Source: Acetomicrobium sp. UBA5826 (GTDB lineage: Bacteria > Synergistota > Synergistia > Synergistales > Acetomicrobiaceae). Taken from it: a stretch of DNA of 64,000 nt. The notes under the pieces are model-generated. The model worked only from the letters and a program-made list of their open reading frames with translations, did not search any database and was not told where the DNA came from. Where the stretch lies: NCBI RefSeq assembly GCF_002433005.1, contig NZ_DJHF01000020.1, positions 1-64,000 of the forward strand, in the 5' to 3' direction. Positions 15,813 through 25,456 of the stretch are shown in pieces. Position 1 is the first letter of the stretch, and the number at the start of each line of letters is the position of its first letter. Both the position numbers and the translations under genes were made by a program.

Positions 15813-17330
15813 CTAATTTATAATAGATTCGATTCCCTTAAGGGGAATGTGAACCCAGTCAGGGCGATTGTTGAATTCGTAACATATTTCATAAGCAGCC
15901 TTTTCCATTAGAAAAGCTTTTAAAGTAGCGTTAAATTCTTCGTCATCAGCGGGCAAAAAGGAAGCGTCCATTGCCTCTTGACGATAGGAAGATAAAAATG
16001 ATGAACATACATTATCATACCATATCTTTGCCCAGGAAGAAGATGTCTCGTCGTCACAAGTAAGGCTTTTGAGGGCGTAATTGGCAGCGTAATGAAGGGA
16101 GCGTATCATTCCCGAGACGTCTTTCAAAGGGCTTTGTTTTTTTCTGCGTTCTCTTAAGCTTCTTGCCGGTTCTCCTTCAAAGTCTATTATGAAGAAATCA
16201 TTCCCTGTAAAGAGCAGCTGCCCCAGATGGTAGTCGCCATGTATCCTTAAAATTTCTCCACCGGAGGCAGTGAAATAATATTTTAATCTATCTAGAAGTG
16301 ATTTTTCGTTGTCGATAATATTTCTTGCCAGCTTGTCCGTTGGAGAGGGAAGCATTTGCATGTTATCTTTTAAAATCTTCATCGCTTGTTCCATCCATAA
16401 ACGTGCTATAGCGTAAGCCTCATTTTTGGCTTCTCCTTTGAATGGCAAGGGAGCAAAGCTATCGTTTTTTCTGTCCGAAGATAAGGCCAAATGCATTTCA
16501 GCCGTCCGCTTTCCAAGCAAAGAGGCCATTTCATATGTCCTATTTATTTCTTCCTTTAAAGGCAACAAAAAATATTTGTCAGCATCATTGGCCGATTTAA
16601 GTGCTTTGATTGTATTTTTAAGGATTGCAGTGAAGTATGTCCATCCATCGCCAATGTTTTTAACGTACTCTTGAAGTAAAGCGACTTCCAGCCAGGTTTT
16701 TTCTTCGTTCTGCTTATATTTCATGGAGCCAATAAAGGGTGGCACATGAGTAAATCCGGTTTCAGACAAGAAGTGTGCCATTTCCGCCTCAGGATGGGGT
16801 CCGATGTCGAGTTTTCTGTAAAGTTTTAAGAAAAAACTGTTATTATAAATGATGGATGAGTTGCTCTGTTCCGCCGCTAAAATTTTAGATGAAATTTTTT
16901 TGCCATGATCTATGAAATGGGAAATATATTTGGGATTGACAGAGCATGAAAGCACGCCATTTATCCCATCGATAGTCTTGCCCCCGATTATCGTTTCGAA
17001 CAAGGCATCTCTGAAGCCAGCGTCAAAAATGCCTTCAATTATATGTGTGCCGTCATCTAAAGTTAAAATTAGACCTATTTTTTGTTCCTTCGAGGGCGCT
17101 TTGTCGATAACAGAAATGGGCATTGAGTAATGCTCAATGGAGCCGTCGTCTAAAGCGACCTTCAAAATCAGCATATACGTTTTTAAATTTCTTTTCATGG
17201 GCAAGCAATCTAAAATATCCACCTCTGCGATGTCTTTGGTCTTGGAGGCAAACCAGCGACAGCTTGGCAGGTAGGCAGGCAAATGTTTTTTTAAGCCCTC
17301 CGAAATATCGTTAAAATTGGTTTCGAACAT
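15813..17330 (-). CDS. mak: Maltokinase (Mak/Pep2)
   Basis: A 505-residue kinase that phosphorylates maltose to maltose 1-phosphate, the GlgE substrate. An N-terminal cap with LPSCRWFASK (about 21-30) precedes a eukaryotic-like kinase fold. Expected active-site residues are K169 in FFLKLYRK, E183 in HPEAEMAHFL, the catalytic D366 in RIHGDYHLGQ, and the metal ligand D383 in IIDFEGEPARSL. I placed the start at ATG 17330 with AGGAG upstream; the longer in-frame reading to 17426 only covers the end of glgE. It starts 38 bp downstream of the glgE stop and lies just before glgB. Compare the degenerate copy fused to TreS at 21913. Confidence 0.9.
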   Translation of the reverse strand: MFETNFNDISEGLKKHLPAYLPSCRWFASKTKDIAEVDILDCLPMKRNLKTYMLILKVALDDGSIEHYSMPISVIDKAPSKEQKIGLILTLDDGTHIIEGIFDAGFRDALFETIIGGKTIDGINGVLSCSVNPKYISHFIDHGKKISSKILAAEQSNSSIIYNNSFFLKLYRKLDIGPHPEAEMAHFLSETGFTHVPPFIGSMKYKQNEEKTWLEVALLQEYVKNIGDGWTYFTAILKNTIKALKSANDADKYFLLPLKEEINRTYEMASLLGKRTAEMHLALSSDRKNDSFAPLPFKGEAKNEAYAIARLWMEQAMKILKDNMQMLPSPTDKLARNIIDNEKSLLDRLKYYFTASGGEILRIHGDYHLGQLLFTGNDFFIIDFEGEPARSLRERRKKQSPLKDVSGMIRSLHYAANYALKSLTCDDETSSSWAKIWYDNVCSSFLSSYRQEAMDASFLPADDEEFNATLKAFLMEKAAYEICYEFNNRPDWVHIPLKGIESIIN

Positions 17331-17367
17331 TGCGATGAAATCACTCCTAACCGTCTTTGTTGCACGA

Positions 17368-19374
17368 TTACATGAAGTAGTCGAAATCCGACTCTCGGCG
17401 TAACCTTCGGTGCACCTTGAACACATAGGCTGGGATGACGAAGGGATCGATCTTCAACCGCATGTGTTCTCCCTGGAGGATGAATTTCTCTCCCCCCAAC
17501 AGGTCTTCCAGCAAATAGGATTGTCCTTCCTCGATGCCGAGTGTTTTCAAAGGGATGTGTAGTGTTGCTTCGTGAACGTGAAAAGGATCCAAGTTGGCCG
17601 CCACCAGGATGGCATTGGTTAGATCATCAGTGACCTTTGAATAAAATATTACGTTTTCGTCCTCAGCTTCGCAAAATATTATATTATTAGTCTCCTGCAG
17701 GGCAGGGTTTTCTTTTCTTGCCCTGTTAATTCTTCCTATTATTTCTTTCAAATTACCCGGTGCATCCCAATCCCAATGTTTGATCTCGTACTTTTCGGAG
17801 TTAAGATATTCTTCCCTGCCAGGCACTGCTTCGGATATACAAAGCTGGAATGGAGGTCCGTATATTCCATAGTTGGAAGAAAGGGTTGCAGCTAACACCA
17901 ACCTTACGATAAATGCAGGTCTCCCCCCGTATTGAAGGTATTCGGGGAGTATATCGGGTGTATTGGGCCAAAAATTGGGCCGGAAAAATTCTTTGGCCTG
18001 AGTTTGTGTCAGTTCTTTCATATATTCCGTAATTTCCCACTTGGTATTGCGCCATGTGAAATATGTGTAGGACTGAGTGAAACCAAGCTTCGCCAACCTG
18101 TACATAACCTTAGGTCGCGTGAATGCTTCGGATAGAAAGATAGTCTCGGGGTAAATTTTCTTTATTTCTCCGATGAGCCACTCCCAAAAAGCAAAGGGTT
18201 TAGTGTGGGGGTTGTCAACTCTAAAGATCTTTACTCCTTGTTCTATCCAAAACATGACTATGCTCTTGAGCTCTTCCCATAATGATCTCCAATCATCGCA
18301 CTCAAAGTCGAAGGGGACGACATCTTGGTATTTTTTTGGAGGGTTTTCTGCATACTGGATAGTTCCATCGGGTCGCCACCTAAACCACTCGGGGTGTTTC
18401 TTTACGTATGGATGATCGGGAGAACACTGAAAAGCCAGATCTAGGGCGACTTCTAGGCCCAGATCGACCGCTTGTTTAACGAAGGAGACAAAATCGTCCA
18501 TTGTGCCCAGTTGAGGATCTATGTCCTTATGACCCCCCTCCGAAGAGCCAATGGCCCAAGGACTTCCCGGGTCTTGGGGAGAAACTTCTAGGGAATTGTT
18601 TTTTCCCTTACGATTTGTTTTGCCGATTGGGTGAATGGGTGGAAGGTACACAACATCAAAGCCCATTTTAGCGATTTCTGGCAGAAGCTGCATCGCATCG
18701 TTAAAGCATCCCTGTACCTTACCTTTTCCCGGATTAGATCGGGGAAAGAACTCATACCAAGAGCTGAAATTTGCCTTCCTTCGATCCGCTGTAACCCGAA
18801 GGTTTTTTTCATAAAAGGAAGTAAAATCTTCATTAAAACACGACATGTTAAGGCGTTGAAATTCTTTTGCGTTTAATAGTGAGACTATGGCATGTGTATT
18901 TATATCAGATGAAAGGCGGTCAAGTCTTTTAGCGGATTCCAGCAGGATATTTCTTTTATTTCTTTTACTGCCCCGATGTCTTTTGAAGGCTTGGTGCAGC
19001 ATGTTTGCTCCAATTATTAATTCGACAGAAACATCTTGTCCTGAATCTATCTTTTTTATAACGTCCTTTCGCCATGTTGAAAAATAGTCGATTCCTCCTT
19101 TTATAGTGTACAAATACTCTCCCATGCCTTCGACAGGAAAGTAAGCGTACCATCTGTCATTGAAAAGAGGAGTCATAAGGACCTCTTTCCAATCCTCTTC
19201 GTCAGATTTGCGATAAAGCAAAAAGGCCAGCACTTCATCGTGACCATCGGCGAATACGTCGGCTTCTACGTAAACGCCAGAACCCACAGTTGTTTTTATT
19301 GGAAATCTCCCACAGTCTATTTCAGGATATACATTTTCAATGACAACCCTGTTTCTTCCGTCCTTTTCATCCAT
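17368..19374 (-). CDS. glgE: Alpha-1,4-glucan:maltose-1-phosphate maltosyltransferase GlgE
   Basis: A 668-residue GH13_3 enzyme. It transfers maltosyl units from maltose 1-phosphate to the end of alpha-1,4-glucans, releasing phosphate. An N-terminal beta domain (1-110) and helical segment precede the barrel. Motifs are VVYLPPIHPIGKTNRKG at about 241, the nucleophile D387 in FRVDNPHTKP, the acid E416 in LSEAFTRP, and D474 in NTPDILPEYL. The last residues, HRRLRRESDFDYFM, extend slightly past the usual end. It sits upstream of maltokinase and glgB on the same strand. A 20-bp tandem repeat (19408-19447) separates it from the GH57 gene. Confidence 0.95.
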   Translation of the reverse strand: MDEKDGRNRVVIENVYPEIDCGRFPIKTTVGSGVYVEADVFADGHDEVLAFLLYRKSDEEDWKEVLMTPLFNDRWYAYFPVEGMGEYLYTIKGGIDYFSTWRKDVIKKIDSGQDVSVELIIGANMLHQAFKRHRGSKRNKRNILLESAKRLDRLSSDINTHAIVSLLNAKEFQRLNMSCFNEDFTSFYEKNLRVTADRRKANFSSWYEFFPRSNPGKGKVQGCFNDAMQLLPEIAKMGFDVVYLPPIHPIGKTNRKGKNNSLEVSPQDPGSPWAIGSSEGGHKDIDPQLGTMDDFVSFVKQAVDLGLEVALDLAFQCSPDHPYVKKHPEWFRWRPDGTIQYAENPPKKYQDVVPFDFECDDWRSLWEELKSIVMFWIEQGVKIFRVDNPHTKPFAFWEWLIGEIKKIYPETIFLSEAFTRPKVMYRLAKLGFTQSYTYFTWRNTKWEITEYMKELTQTQAKEFFRPNFWPNTPDILPEYLQYGGRPAFIVRLVLAATLSSNYGIYGPPFQLCISEAVPGREEYLNSEKYEIKHWDWDAPGNLKEIIGRINRARKENPALQETNNIIFCEAEDENVIFYSKVTDDLTNAILVAANLDPFHVHEATLHIPLKTLGIEEGQSYLLEDLLGGEKFILQGEHMRLKIDPFVIPAYVFKVHRRLRRESDFDYFM

Positions 19375-19407
19375 GAGTTATTCTCCGTCTTTTTATACTT
19401 TTACTAT

Positions 19408-19447
19408 ATTGTTTCGTTTAAATCTTTATTGTTTCGTTTAAATCTTT
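19408..19447. repeat. Perfect tandem duplication, 2 x 20 bp
   Basis: The unit ATTGTTTCGTTTAAATCTTT is present twice back to back, filling nearly half of the 91-bp gap between the GH57 gene and glgE on the minus strand. It may be a recent duplication or paired binding sites; no function can be assigned. Confidence 0.95.
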
Positions 19448-19465
19448 TGGAATATATAGGCGACG

Positions 19466-21886
19466 TCATCCCACCCTAACGCCTAAGCGTTCTCCGACCC
19501 TCCTGAACAGTTCTGTCCATCTTTCGGCATCTTTTTCATCCAGGTGTTCTTTGACTTTAGGATAGGCGTCCTTTGTCAGATGAAAATATACATTTTGCGC
19601 TCTCCATAGATATAGTGGCAATTTAAGTTCGTTGAGCAAATCAAGCGTGTCGTTAATTTTGCTTAAAATTTCTATTTCGAAAGGTTTATCTTTGAGCATG
19701 GCAAAGAAAGTGTCCATCAAAGAGGAAGAAGAGAGGCCAATCGCATCCCTGTCTAAAGGTATATCAAGACGTTTGGCATCTTCTGCAACTCCTTTTAAAG
19801 TTTTAAGATCGAAGGTATCGTAACTCAAGAGTTTCAGGAAATCGGCATTAAGCGTAACTTCCGCGACCCTTTCCAACGGTTTCGGGATCGGGGTGCCGAT
19901 TTCTTTCAGAAAGTTCATAGTCGTATAGTTAGATTCCAAGATGCCGCGAAATGCTACGTCTATGATGTTGTGTAGGGGTTCTTCGAAGATGTAATTTATA
20001 ACCCTTCTTTGTTGATCTTTGAATAAATGTCTAAGCGTATAATTATGAGTTCCAAAGAAATCGTCCATAAGCTGGACCAAAGTGGAAATATCTTCTATTT
20101 TTAACGCCTCTTTCATTTTTGAAATAAGGTCTTCGAATTCGCCGTTGCCGCTATGTCCTTTTAAGCCACTTAGTACGTTATGTTTGCCCATATGAAGGGC
20201 AGCGAAGGAAATTTCCTTTTCTTCAAAGGTGATGTTGGAGAAAAAGGAAGCCTCCCCTGCACATAAAGTTAGCTTGCCGGCGCGCTCTTTTTCAAATCGG
20301 TTGCATTGCACATTGTAGCAGTAGATATCTATATCCTCTTGTTTTTCTTCGAAGATCGAGGATATTGCATAATGAGCACCAACCCTTAGCATATCTACCT
20401 GAGATGGGCGGACATATATCTCATAAGCTTTTCTCCCGTTTCCTATGTGTTCGATGTTGCTCGGTGCTTTTTCCAAAATGGAGAGGTATTTTGATTCAAG
20501 CTGCGAATCGGTGAAATAAGAAGCGAGCTGGATTGCTCTAGAAGCGTATTTCATCACCTGAGTTGATTCGATACCCGAAATCTCATCGAAAAACCACCCG
20601 CAACTCGTGTACATGAGCATAGCATGACGTTGCATCTCCAAAAGCCTGAGTGCATTGATAACCTCTTTATCTGAGAGTTTTTTGCACGATTGTTCTTCGA
20701 GAAAGGCGTAAACGTTATCATCAGACCTGTCTAAAATGACGCGAATATATTCATCTCTTGCCTTCCAAGGATCTGAAAAGATATCCTTTGCCTTTTCCTC
20801 GTATAGAAGGGAAAGTGTGTCTCTTAGCCAGTCGTTTGCCTCTCTGAGGGGTTTTCTCCATTCCTGTTGCCAACCGGGGTGTAGTCCACTGTTGCAACCG
20901 CAATTGCTTCTCCAGCGCTCGATTCCGTGAACGCAGCTCCAGGAAGAGCCCTCTATTATTTCGACTTCATGATTTGGAGGATATTTTTCGAGATATTCGC
21001 CGTAAATCGTTATCTTGGCCAAATTATTGGATTCGATGAAAGATAAGCAATAGGCTAAGGCCATGTCCCCATAACGATGGTGATGTCCGTAAGTTTCTCC
21101 ATCCGTCGCAATGTTGACCAATTGAGCTTCCTTATTGTCGGAAAAACAACCAATGAGGCGATTGGCCAATGTTTCGCCGTTGTCGAGCAGACCTCCAAAG
21201 GAGATATCGTTAGATATCGGGCCATCGTAAAAGAATATGTTTATTTTCTTTCCCGATGGCAGGTTGCAGAGATAGGGAAGTCTTGGGTCGATTTTAGCGT
21301 TGCTCACGCTTTGCCATTCTTGTTCCCCTATTACCCTACATCTTGCAGCCTGATGGGGAGCTAATATCGTAAACTTAATGCCAAACTCTGCCAATGCCTC
21401 TAATGTTCTTATGTCTACAGCTGTTTCGGGTAGCCACATTCCCTCAGGTTTTCGGTTGAAATTGCTCTCGAAGGTCTTTAATCCCCAATATACTTGAGTG
21501 CGTATATCTCGATCGTTTGCCAAGGGCATGATCATATGGTTGAATGCTTGAGCAATGGCACTTCCGTGGCCCGAGAAACGTTTCTTGGATTCCTCGTCAG
21601 CATTTATTATTGCTTCGTATGTATCTTTCGCATGTTTTTTCATCCAAAGAAGCAGGGTAGGGCCAATGTTAAAACTTATCTTGGAATAATTGTTCGTAAT
21701 TGCGATAATTTGTCTATCGTTTCCAAGGATCCTTGAAGCAACGTTAGGAGCGTAGCATTCAGCCGTAATGCGCTCGTTCCAATCGTGAAAGGGTAATGCC
21801 GATTCTTCTAACTCCACTTCTTCAAGCCATGGATTTTCTCTAGGCGGTTGATAGAAATGTCCGTGAATACACACATATTTTTCCAT
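19466..21886 (-). CDS. GH57 / DUF3536 glycoside hydrolase-like protein
   Basis: An 806-residue protein with an N-terminal GH57 fold and a long C-terminal DUF3536 part. The opening MEKYVCIHGHFYQPPRENPW is typical. Likely catalytic residues are E154 in MWLPETAVD and D262 in ATDGETYGHHHRYGD. Family members are thought to act on alpha-1,4-glucans, but the precise activity of this group is not settled. The ATG at 21886 is preferred over GTG 21901, because the ribosome site GGAG lies in the GTG codon itself. It lies between the TreS fusion and GlgE on the same strand, so it probably trims or remodels the glucan made by GlgE and GlgB. Confidence 0.85.
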   Translation of the reverse strand: MEKYVCIHGHFYQPPRENPWLEEVELEESALPFHDWNERITAECYAPNVASRILGNDRQIIAITNNYSKISFNIGPTLLLWMKKHAKDTYEAIINADEESKKRFSGHGSAIAQAFNHMIMPLANDRDIRTQVYWGLKTFESNFNRKPEGMWLPETAVDIRTLEALAEFGIKFTILAPHQAARCRVIGEQEWQSVSNAKIDPRLPYLCNLPSGKKINIFFYDGPISNDISFGGLLDNGETLANRLIGCFSDNKEAQLVNIATDGETYGHHHRYGDMALAYCLSFIESNNLAKITIYGEYLEKYPPNHEVEIIEGSSWSCVHGIERWRSNCGCNSGLHPGWQQEWRKPLREANDWLRDTLSLLYEEKAKDIFSDPWKARDEYIRVILDRSDDNVYAFLEEQSCKKLSDKEVINALRLLEMQRHAMLMYTSCGWFFDEISGIESTQVMKYASRAIQLASYFTDSQLESKYLSILEKAPSNIEHIGNGRKAYEIYVRPSQVDMLRVGAHYAISSIFEEKQEDIDIYCYNVQCNRFEKERAGKLTLCAGEASFFSNITFEEKEISFAALHMGKHNVLSGLKGHSGNGEFEDLISKMKEALKIEDISTLVQLMDDFFGTHNYTLRHLFKDQQRRVINYIFEEPLHNIIDVAFRGILESNYTTMNFLKEIGTPIPKPLERVAEVTLNADFLKLLSYDTFDLKTLKGVAEDAKRLDIPLDRDAIGLSSSSLMDTFFAMLKDKPFEIEILSKINDTLDLLNELKLPLYLWRAQNVYFHLTKDAYPKVKEHLDEKDAERWTELFRRVGERLGVRVG

Positions 21887-21912
21887 TCGATCACGCTCCA
21901 CAAAATCAGTTC

Positions 21913-24900
21913 TTATATTTTCATTATCGATATTATCTCTCCAATGGGAATATCGGGCTGTCCTTTTTCGTGGGAAAGCTCCAGATCCAGCTCGAGAAGT
22001 GCTCTTTCCAGCAAAAAAGCGTTAAGCCATATTTTGATGGAATTATCGTCTTCCGGCAGGAAGGGCTCACCGCGGGAGTTATCAATGTAGCTTTTTAGGA
22101 AAGCCTCTCCAACGAGTTCACGCCATAACTTCATAGGCGGTGTTAGCGATCCTGTTTCTTCTGTGAAGGACGAGGCTTTTCGCAACGAAATCCTGGCAGC
22201 TCTGTTAAGAGAATAAAGCATAGAGGCAACATCTCTCAAAGATGAGCGCTTTATCTTTCTTTCCCCTAAAGACTTTGTCATATCACCCTCAAATCCCGTA
22301 ATGAGGAAGTCTTTGCCGGTAAAAAGTACGTGCCCGAGATGATAATTGCCGTGAATTCGTATCTTTTGAGCTTTGACTTTGTTCTGGTAAATAAGCCGAA
22401 TTTTATCGAGAATGTCGTTTTTTATCTTCATGACCTCTTGGGCTTGCGTCGCAAGGTCTTCGGAAAGTGAGCCAATTTTATATGACAGTGTTCTAATGGA
22501 ATGTCCCAACTCATTTCTCATCGACTGATACACGGACCTTTGATATAGTTTTGTGAAAGGTTCGGGGGAAAACTCCGGATTTTTTCCGGAAGAACTGAGA
22601 GCTTTATGAAGCTCGGCAGTGCGCTTCCCGAGCAGAGATATCATTTCTAAGAATAGTCCGTCTATGCAATCAGAAGCAGCCTCTTTCGGCAACTCCGCTT
22701 TGCCCAAAGAAAGCAGGCGCTCGAAAAACAGCTCGCCCATATTACGGACATATTCCCATCCGTTCCCTTGATTTGGAATGTTTCTTTGCAAAATGCCTAT
22801 AGTGGTTTCTTCGGTTTTAGATAAATACCTGAAGGAACCGATGTAGGGCAATATATTTTTAAAACGCACTTCCGTTAGATAGCGCAAAATGTCCTCGCTT
22901 ACGTTTATTCCCTCTTCCAGTTTGTGATAAAGCCTGACGGCGACGGAAGAACCGTAAGTTATCAGGTTAGACCAGGGGTAGTATATTTCTATTTTTAATT
23001 GTGATGTTTTTCTATCTTCTGTAATGTCGAGATCGCCGGATAAATTACTTTTTTTGCATATCATCTGCCCTATGTTGCCCTGAACCCTTTTCCCCTTCGA
23101 CATAAGGTCGATGAGGTTTTCGATTAGGTCGGGAGAATAAGTACCATCGCACAAAATACCGTTGCGGCCCCCGATTGAGACATTTGCAATAATGCATTCC
23201 GGATGGTTTTGTCTTGTATATAACGCTTCGTTATCCATTTTTAAAGTAAAGGGCAAAAGGCATCGATCTTTCTCTCCTTGAGGATAGGAGATATTAAGAA
23301 ACAAGAAACCGGTATCAAAATATTGATTTCCCGATATGGAGACGATATCAAAAATATCGATATTCCTAATATTTTTATTTTTACCGCCGAAATATGGACA
23401 TTTGTTAAGGTATTTTTTTATCGCATCTTGAAAAGAATTACTTAAAAGGATATTAACAGATAAATCTGCAATTTTATTAATTTCTATGGTAGAAAGTGGT
23501 GCATCCTCCACCTTGATGGAGATAGATTCTCTTTTATTCAACAGGTTAAACCAAAAATAATCATGAATTCCCAATGTCAAAGTGTATGGTTTATTTGGTT
23601 CAATTCTTGGGAAACGGTTTCCGCTAAAAATTTCTTCTGGCACGTATCCTTCATATTGGGATAGATCGAGCTCTGTGACCTGGCAAAAACGAGAGAGATT
23701 TACGATTACCAATATCGTTTCGTCCTCGAAATTCCTGGTAAAGGCTAATACCTTTGGATTGCCCGAATCTATGAAATTTATATCTCCCCTGCCAAAGGAT
23801 TTAAAGCGTTTTCGTACCGAGATAACCCTACGCATCCACCAGAGCATTGAGGAAAGATTGCGTTCCTGCGTCTCTACGTTGATCATTTCATAGTGATATT
23901 CTGGATCTATTATTACCGGAAGGTAAAGTTTATGGGGGTTTGTTTTAGAAAAGCCTGCGTTTCTATCGGGGCTCCATTGCATGGGAGTGCGAACTCCGTT
24001 TCTGTCGCCTAAGAAATAGTTATCTCCCATTCCAAGCTCATCGCCATAATATATGATCGGTGTGCCGGGCAAAGAAAAAAGCAAAACATTCATAAGCTCT
24101 ATTTTGCGCCTATTATTTCCCATTAGCGGGGCCAGTCTCCTGCGGATTCCAAGATTAATCCTTGCCCGCGCATCTTTTGCATATACGCGATACATGTAAT
24201 CGCGTTCTTCATCGCTTACCATCTCAAGAGTGAGCTCGTCATGGTTGCGTAGAAACATAGCCCATTGACAGTTTTCTGGAATTTGCGGCGTTTGCTCGAG
24301 TATATCCACTATCGGAAAGCGATCTTCCATCCAAAGCGACATGAAAATCCTTGGCATGATGGGAAAGTGAAAGGCCATGTGACATTCGTTACCCTCCCCG
24401 AAGTAAGCTACGGCGTCCTCAGGCCACTGATTCGCCTCTCCTAAAAGCATTCTGTTGGGGTAGCGGGCATCCATATGAGCGCGCAGTTCTTTTAAAAACT
24501 GGTGGGTCTCGGGAAGGTTTTCGCAATTTGTCCCTTCGCGCTCGTAAAGATAGGGCACGGCATCCAATCTCATTCCGTCAATGCCCATATCGAACCAAAA
24601 ATCGAGAACCCTAATAATTTCTTTTTTTACCCTCGGATTATCGTAGTTAAGATCCGGTTGATGAGAGTAAAAACGGTGCCAAAAATAGGCATTACCCACA
24701 GGGTCCCAGGTCCAATTTGAATTTTCGAAGTCCTTGAATATTATTCTAGCCTCGGGAAATTTATTGGGATCGGAACTCCATACATAAAAATCTCTCCAGC
24801 GAGAGCCCGGCTTGGATTCGCGAGCCCGCCTAAACCACGGATGTTGATCCGAAGTGTGATTTAACACCAGCTCCGTAATTACTTTTAAGCCAATATCGTG

Positions 24901-25188
24901 TGCCTTTTTTAGAAAAGAACGAAAGTCTCTTAAAGTACCATAATCTGGATGAATGTTGAAATAGTCCGCTATGTCGTAACCATCGTCTTTTAAAGGGGAA
25001 GGATAGAAGGGCAAAAGCCAAGTTGCCGTCACGCCTAGGTTTTTAAGGTACTCTAATTTTTCCGTAAGTCCGCGGAAGTCCCCTATGCCGTTCTCGTCGC
25101 TGTCGTAAAAGGATTTAACATGGGTTTCGTAGATTATGGCGTCTTTATACCATAAAGGGTTATTATCCGAGGCGGGAATGCTTCTCAC
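21913..25188 (-). CDS. treS: Trehalose synthase (TreS) fused to a degenerate maltokinase-like domain
   Basis: A 1091-residue fusion. Residues 1-550 are GH13_16 TreS, which interconverts trehalose and maltose. The nucleophile is D209 in GMRLDAVPYL, the acid E251 in LLGEANQWP, and the third carboxylate D317 in RNHDELTLE; LNHTSDQHPWF is also present. Residues about 575-1091 align with maltokinase, but the expected lysine is R752 (VAVRLYHKL), the helix glutamate is D766, the catalytic aspartate is N948 (RIHGNYHLGH), and the DFE aspartate is G965 (ITGFEGDM). Fold landmarks around them remain. TreS should be active, while kinase activity of the tail is doubtful. It is the first gene of the minus-strand glucan block. 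Confidence 0.92.
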   Translation of the reverse strand: MRSIPASDNNPLWYKDAIIYETHVKSFYDSDENGIGDFRGLTEKLEYLKNLGVTATWLLPFYPSPLKDDGYDIADYFNIHPDYGTLRDFRSFLKKAHDIGLKVITELVLNHTSDQHPWFRRARESKPGSRWRDFYVWSSDPNKFPEARIIFKDFENSNWTWDPVGNAYFWHRFYSHQPDLNYDNPRVKKEIIRVLDFWFDMGIDGMRLDAVPYLYEREGTNCENLPETHQFLKELRAHMDARYPNRMLLGEANQWPEDAVAYFGEGNECHMAFHFPIMPRIFMSLWMEDRFPIVDILEQTPQIPENCQWAMFLRNHDELTLEMVSDEERDYMYRVYAKDARARINLGIRRRLAPLMGNNRRKIELMNVLLFSLPGTPIIYYGDELGMGDNYFLGDRNGVRTPMQWSPDRNAGFSKTNPHKLYLPVIIDPEYHYEMINVETQERNLSSMLWWMRRVISVRKRFKSFGRGDINFIDSGNPKVLAFTRNFEDETILVIVNLSRFCQVTELDLSQYEGYVPEEIFSGNRFPRIEPNKPYTLTLGIHDYFWFNLLNKRESISIKVEDAPLSTIEINKIADLSVNILLSNSFQDAIKKYLNKCPYFGGKNKNIRNIDIFDIVSISGNQYFDTGFLFLNISYPQGEKDRCLLPFTLKMDNEALYTRQNHPECIIANVSIGGRNGILCDGTYSPDLIENLIDLMSKGKRVQGNIGQMICKKSNLSGDLDITEDRKTSQLKIEIYYPWSNLITYGSSVAVRLYHKLEEGINVSEDILRYLTEVRFKNILPYIGSFRYLSKTEETTIGILQRNIPNQGNGWEYVRNMGELFFERLLSLGKAELPKEAASDCIDGLFLEMISLLGKRTAELHKALSSSGKNPEFSPEPFTKLYQRSVYQSMRNELGHSIRTLSYKIGSLSEDLATQAQEVMKIKNDILDKIRLIYQNKVKAQKIRIHGNYHLGHVLFTGKDFLITGFEGDMTKSLGERKIKRSSLRDVASMLYSLNRAARISLRKASSFTEETGSLTPPMKLWRELVGEAFLKSYIDNSRGEPFLPEDDNSIKIWLNAFLLERALLELDLELSHEKGQPDIPIGEIISIMKI

Positions 25189-25280
25189 TAAACGTAAAAC
25201 CTCCTTATAAAGATGAGGAAGAAAGAATAAATTTTTTTTATTTTACAACAATATTTCTACCCGAGTCAATGCAAATTAGT

Positions 25281-25311
25281 CATAGTATTAATACAGTAAC
25301 ATGTTACTATG
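25281..25311. promoter_or_regulatory. Nested palindromes in the treS / yjiH divergent region
   Basis: The palindromes GTATTAATAC (25285-25294) and AGTAACATGTTACT (25295-25308) abut, and outer arms CATAGTA / TACTATG (25281-25287 and 25305-25311) enclose them. This is the form of a dimeric repressor site and lies about 95 bp upstream of treS. The regulator is unknown. The rest of the 25189-25456 gap holds no gene; TATAAT at about 25371 may serve the plus-strand gene. Confidence 0.55.
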
Positions 25312-25456
25312 CAATATAACTCGTTTTTCGGTTTAAACCTTCTTGCTGGTTTACGTAACTATTTTTTTGTATAATAATTCCCGTTTATCTAGGTTTTAAC
25401 AATTCATATTATATTGCTAAGGTGTCACTAAAATTATATTTATGGGGGGTTGTTGC

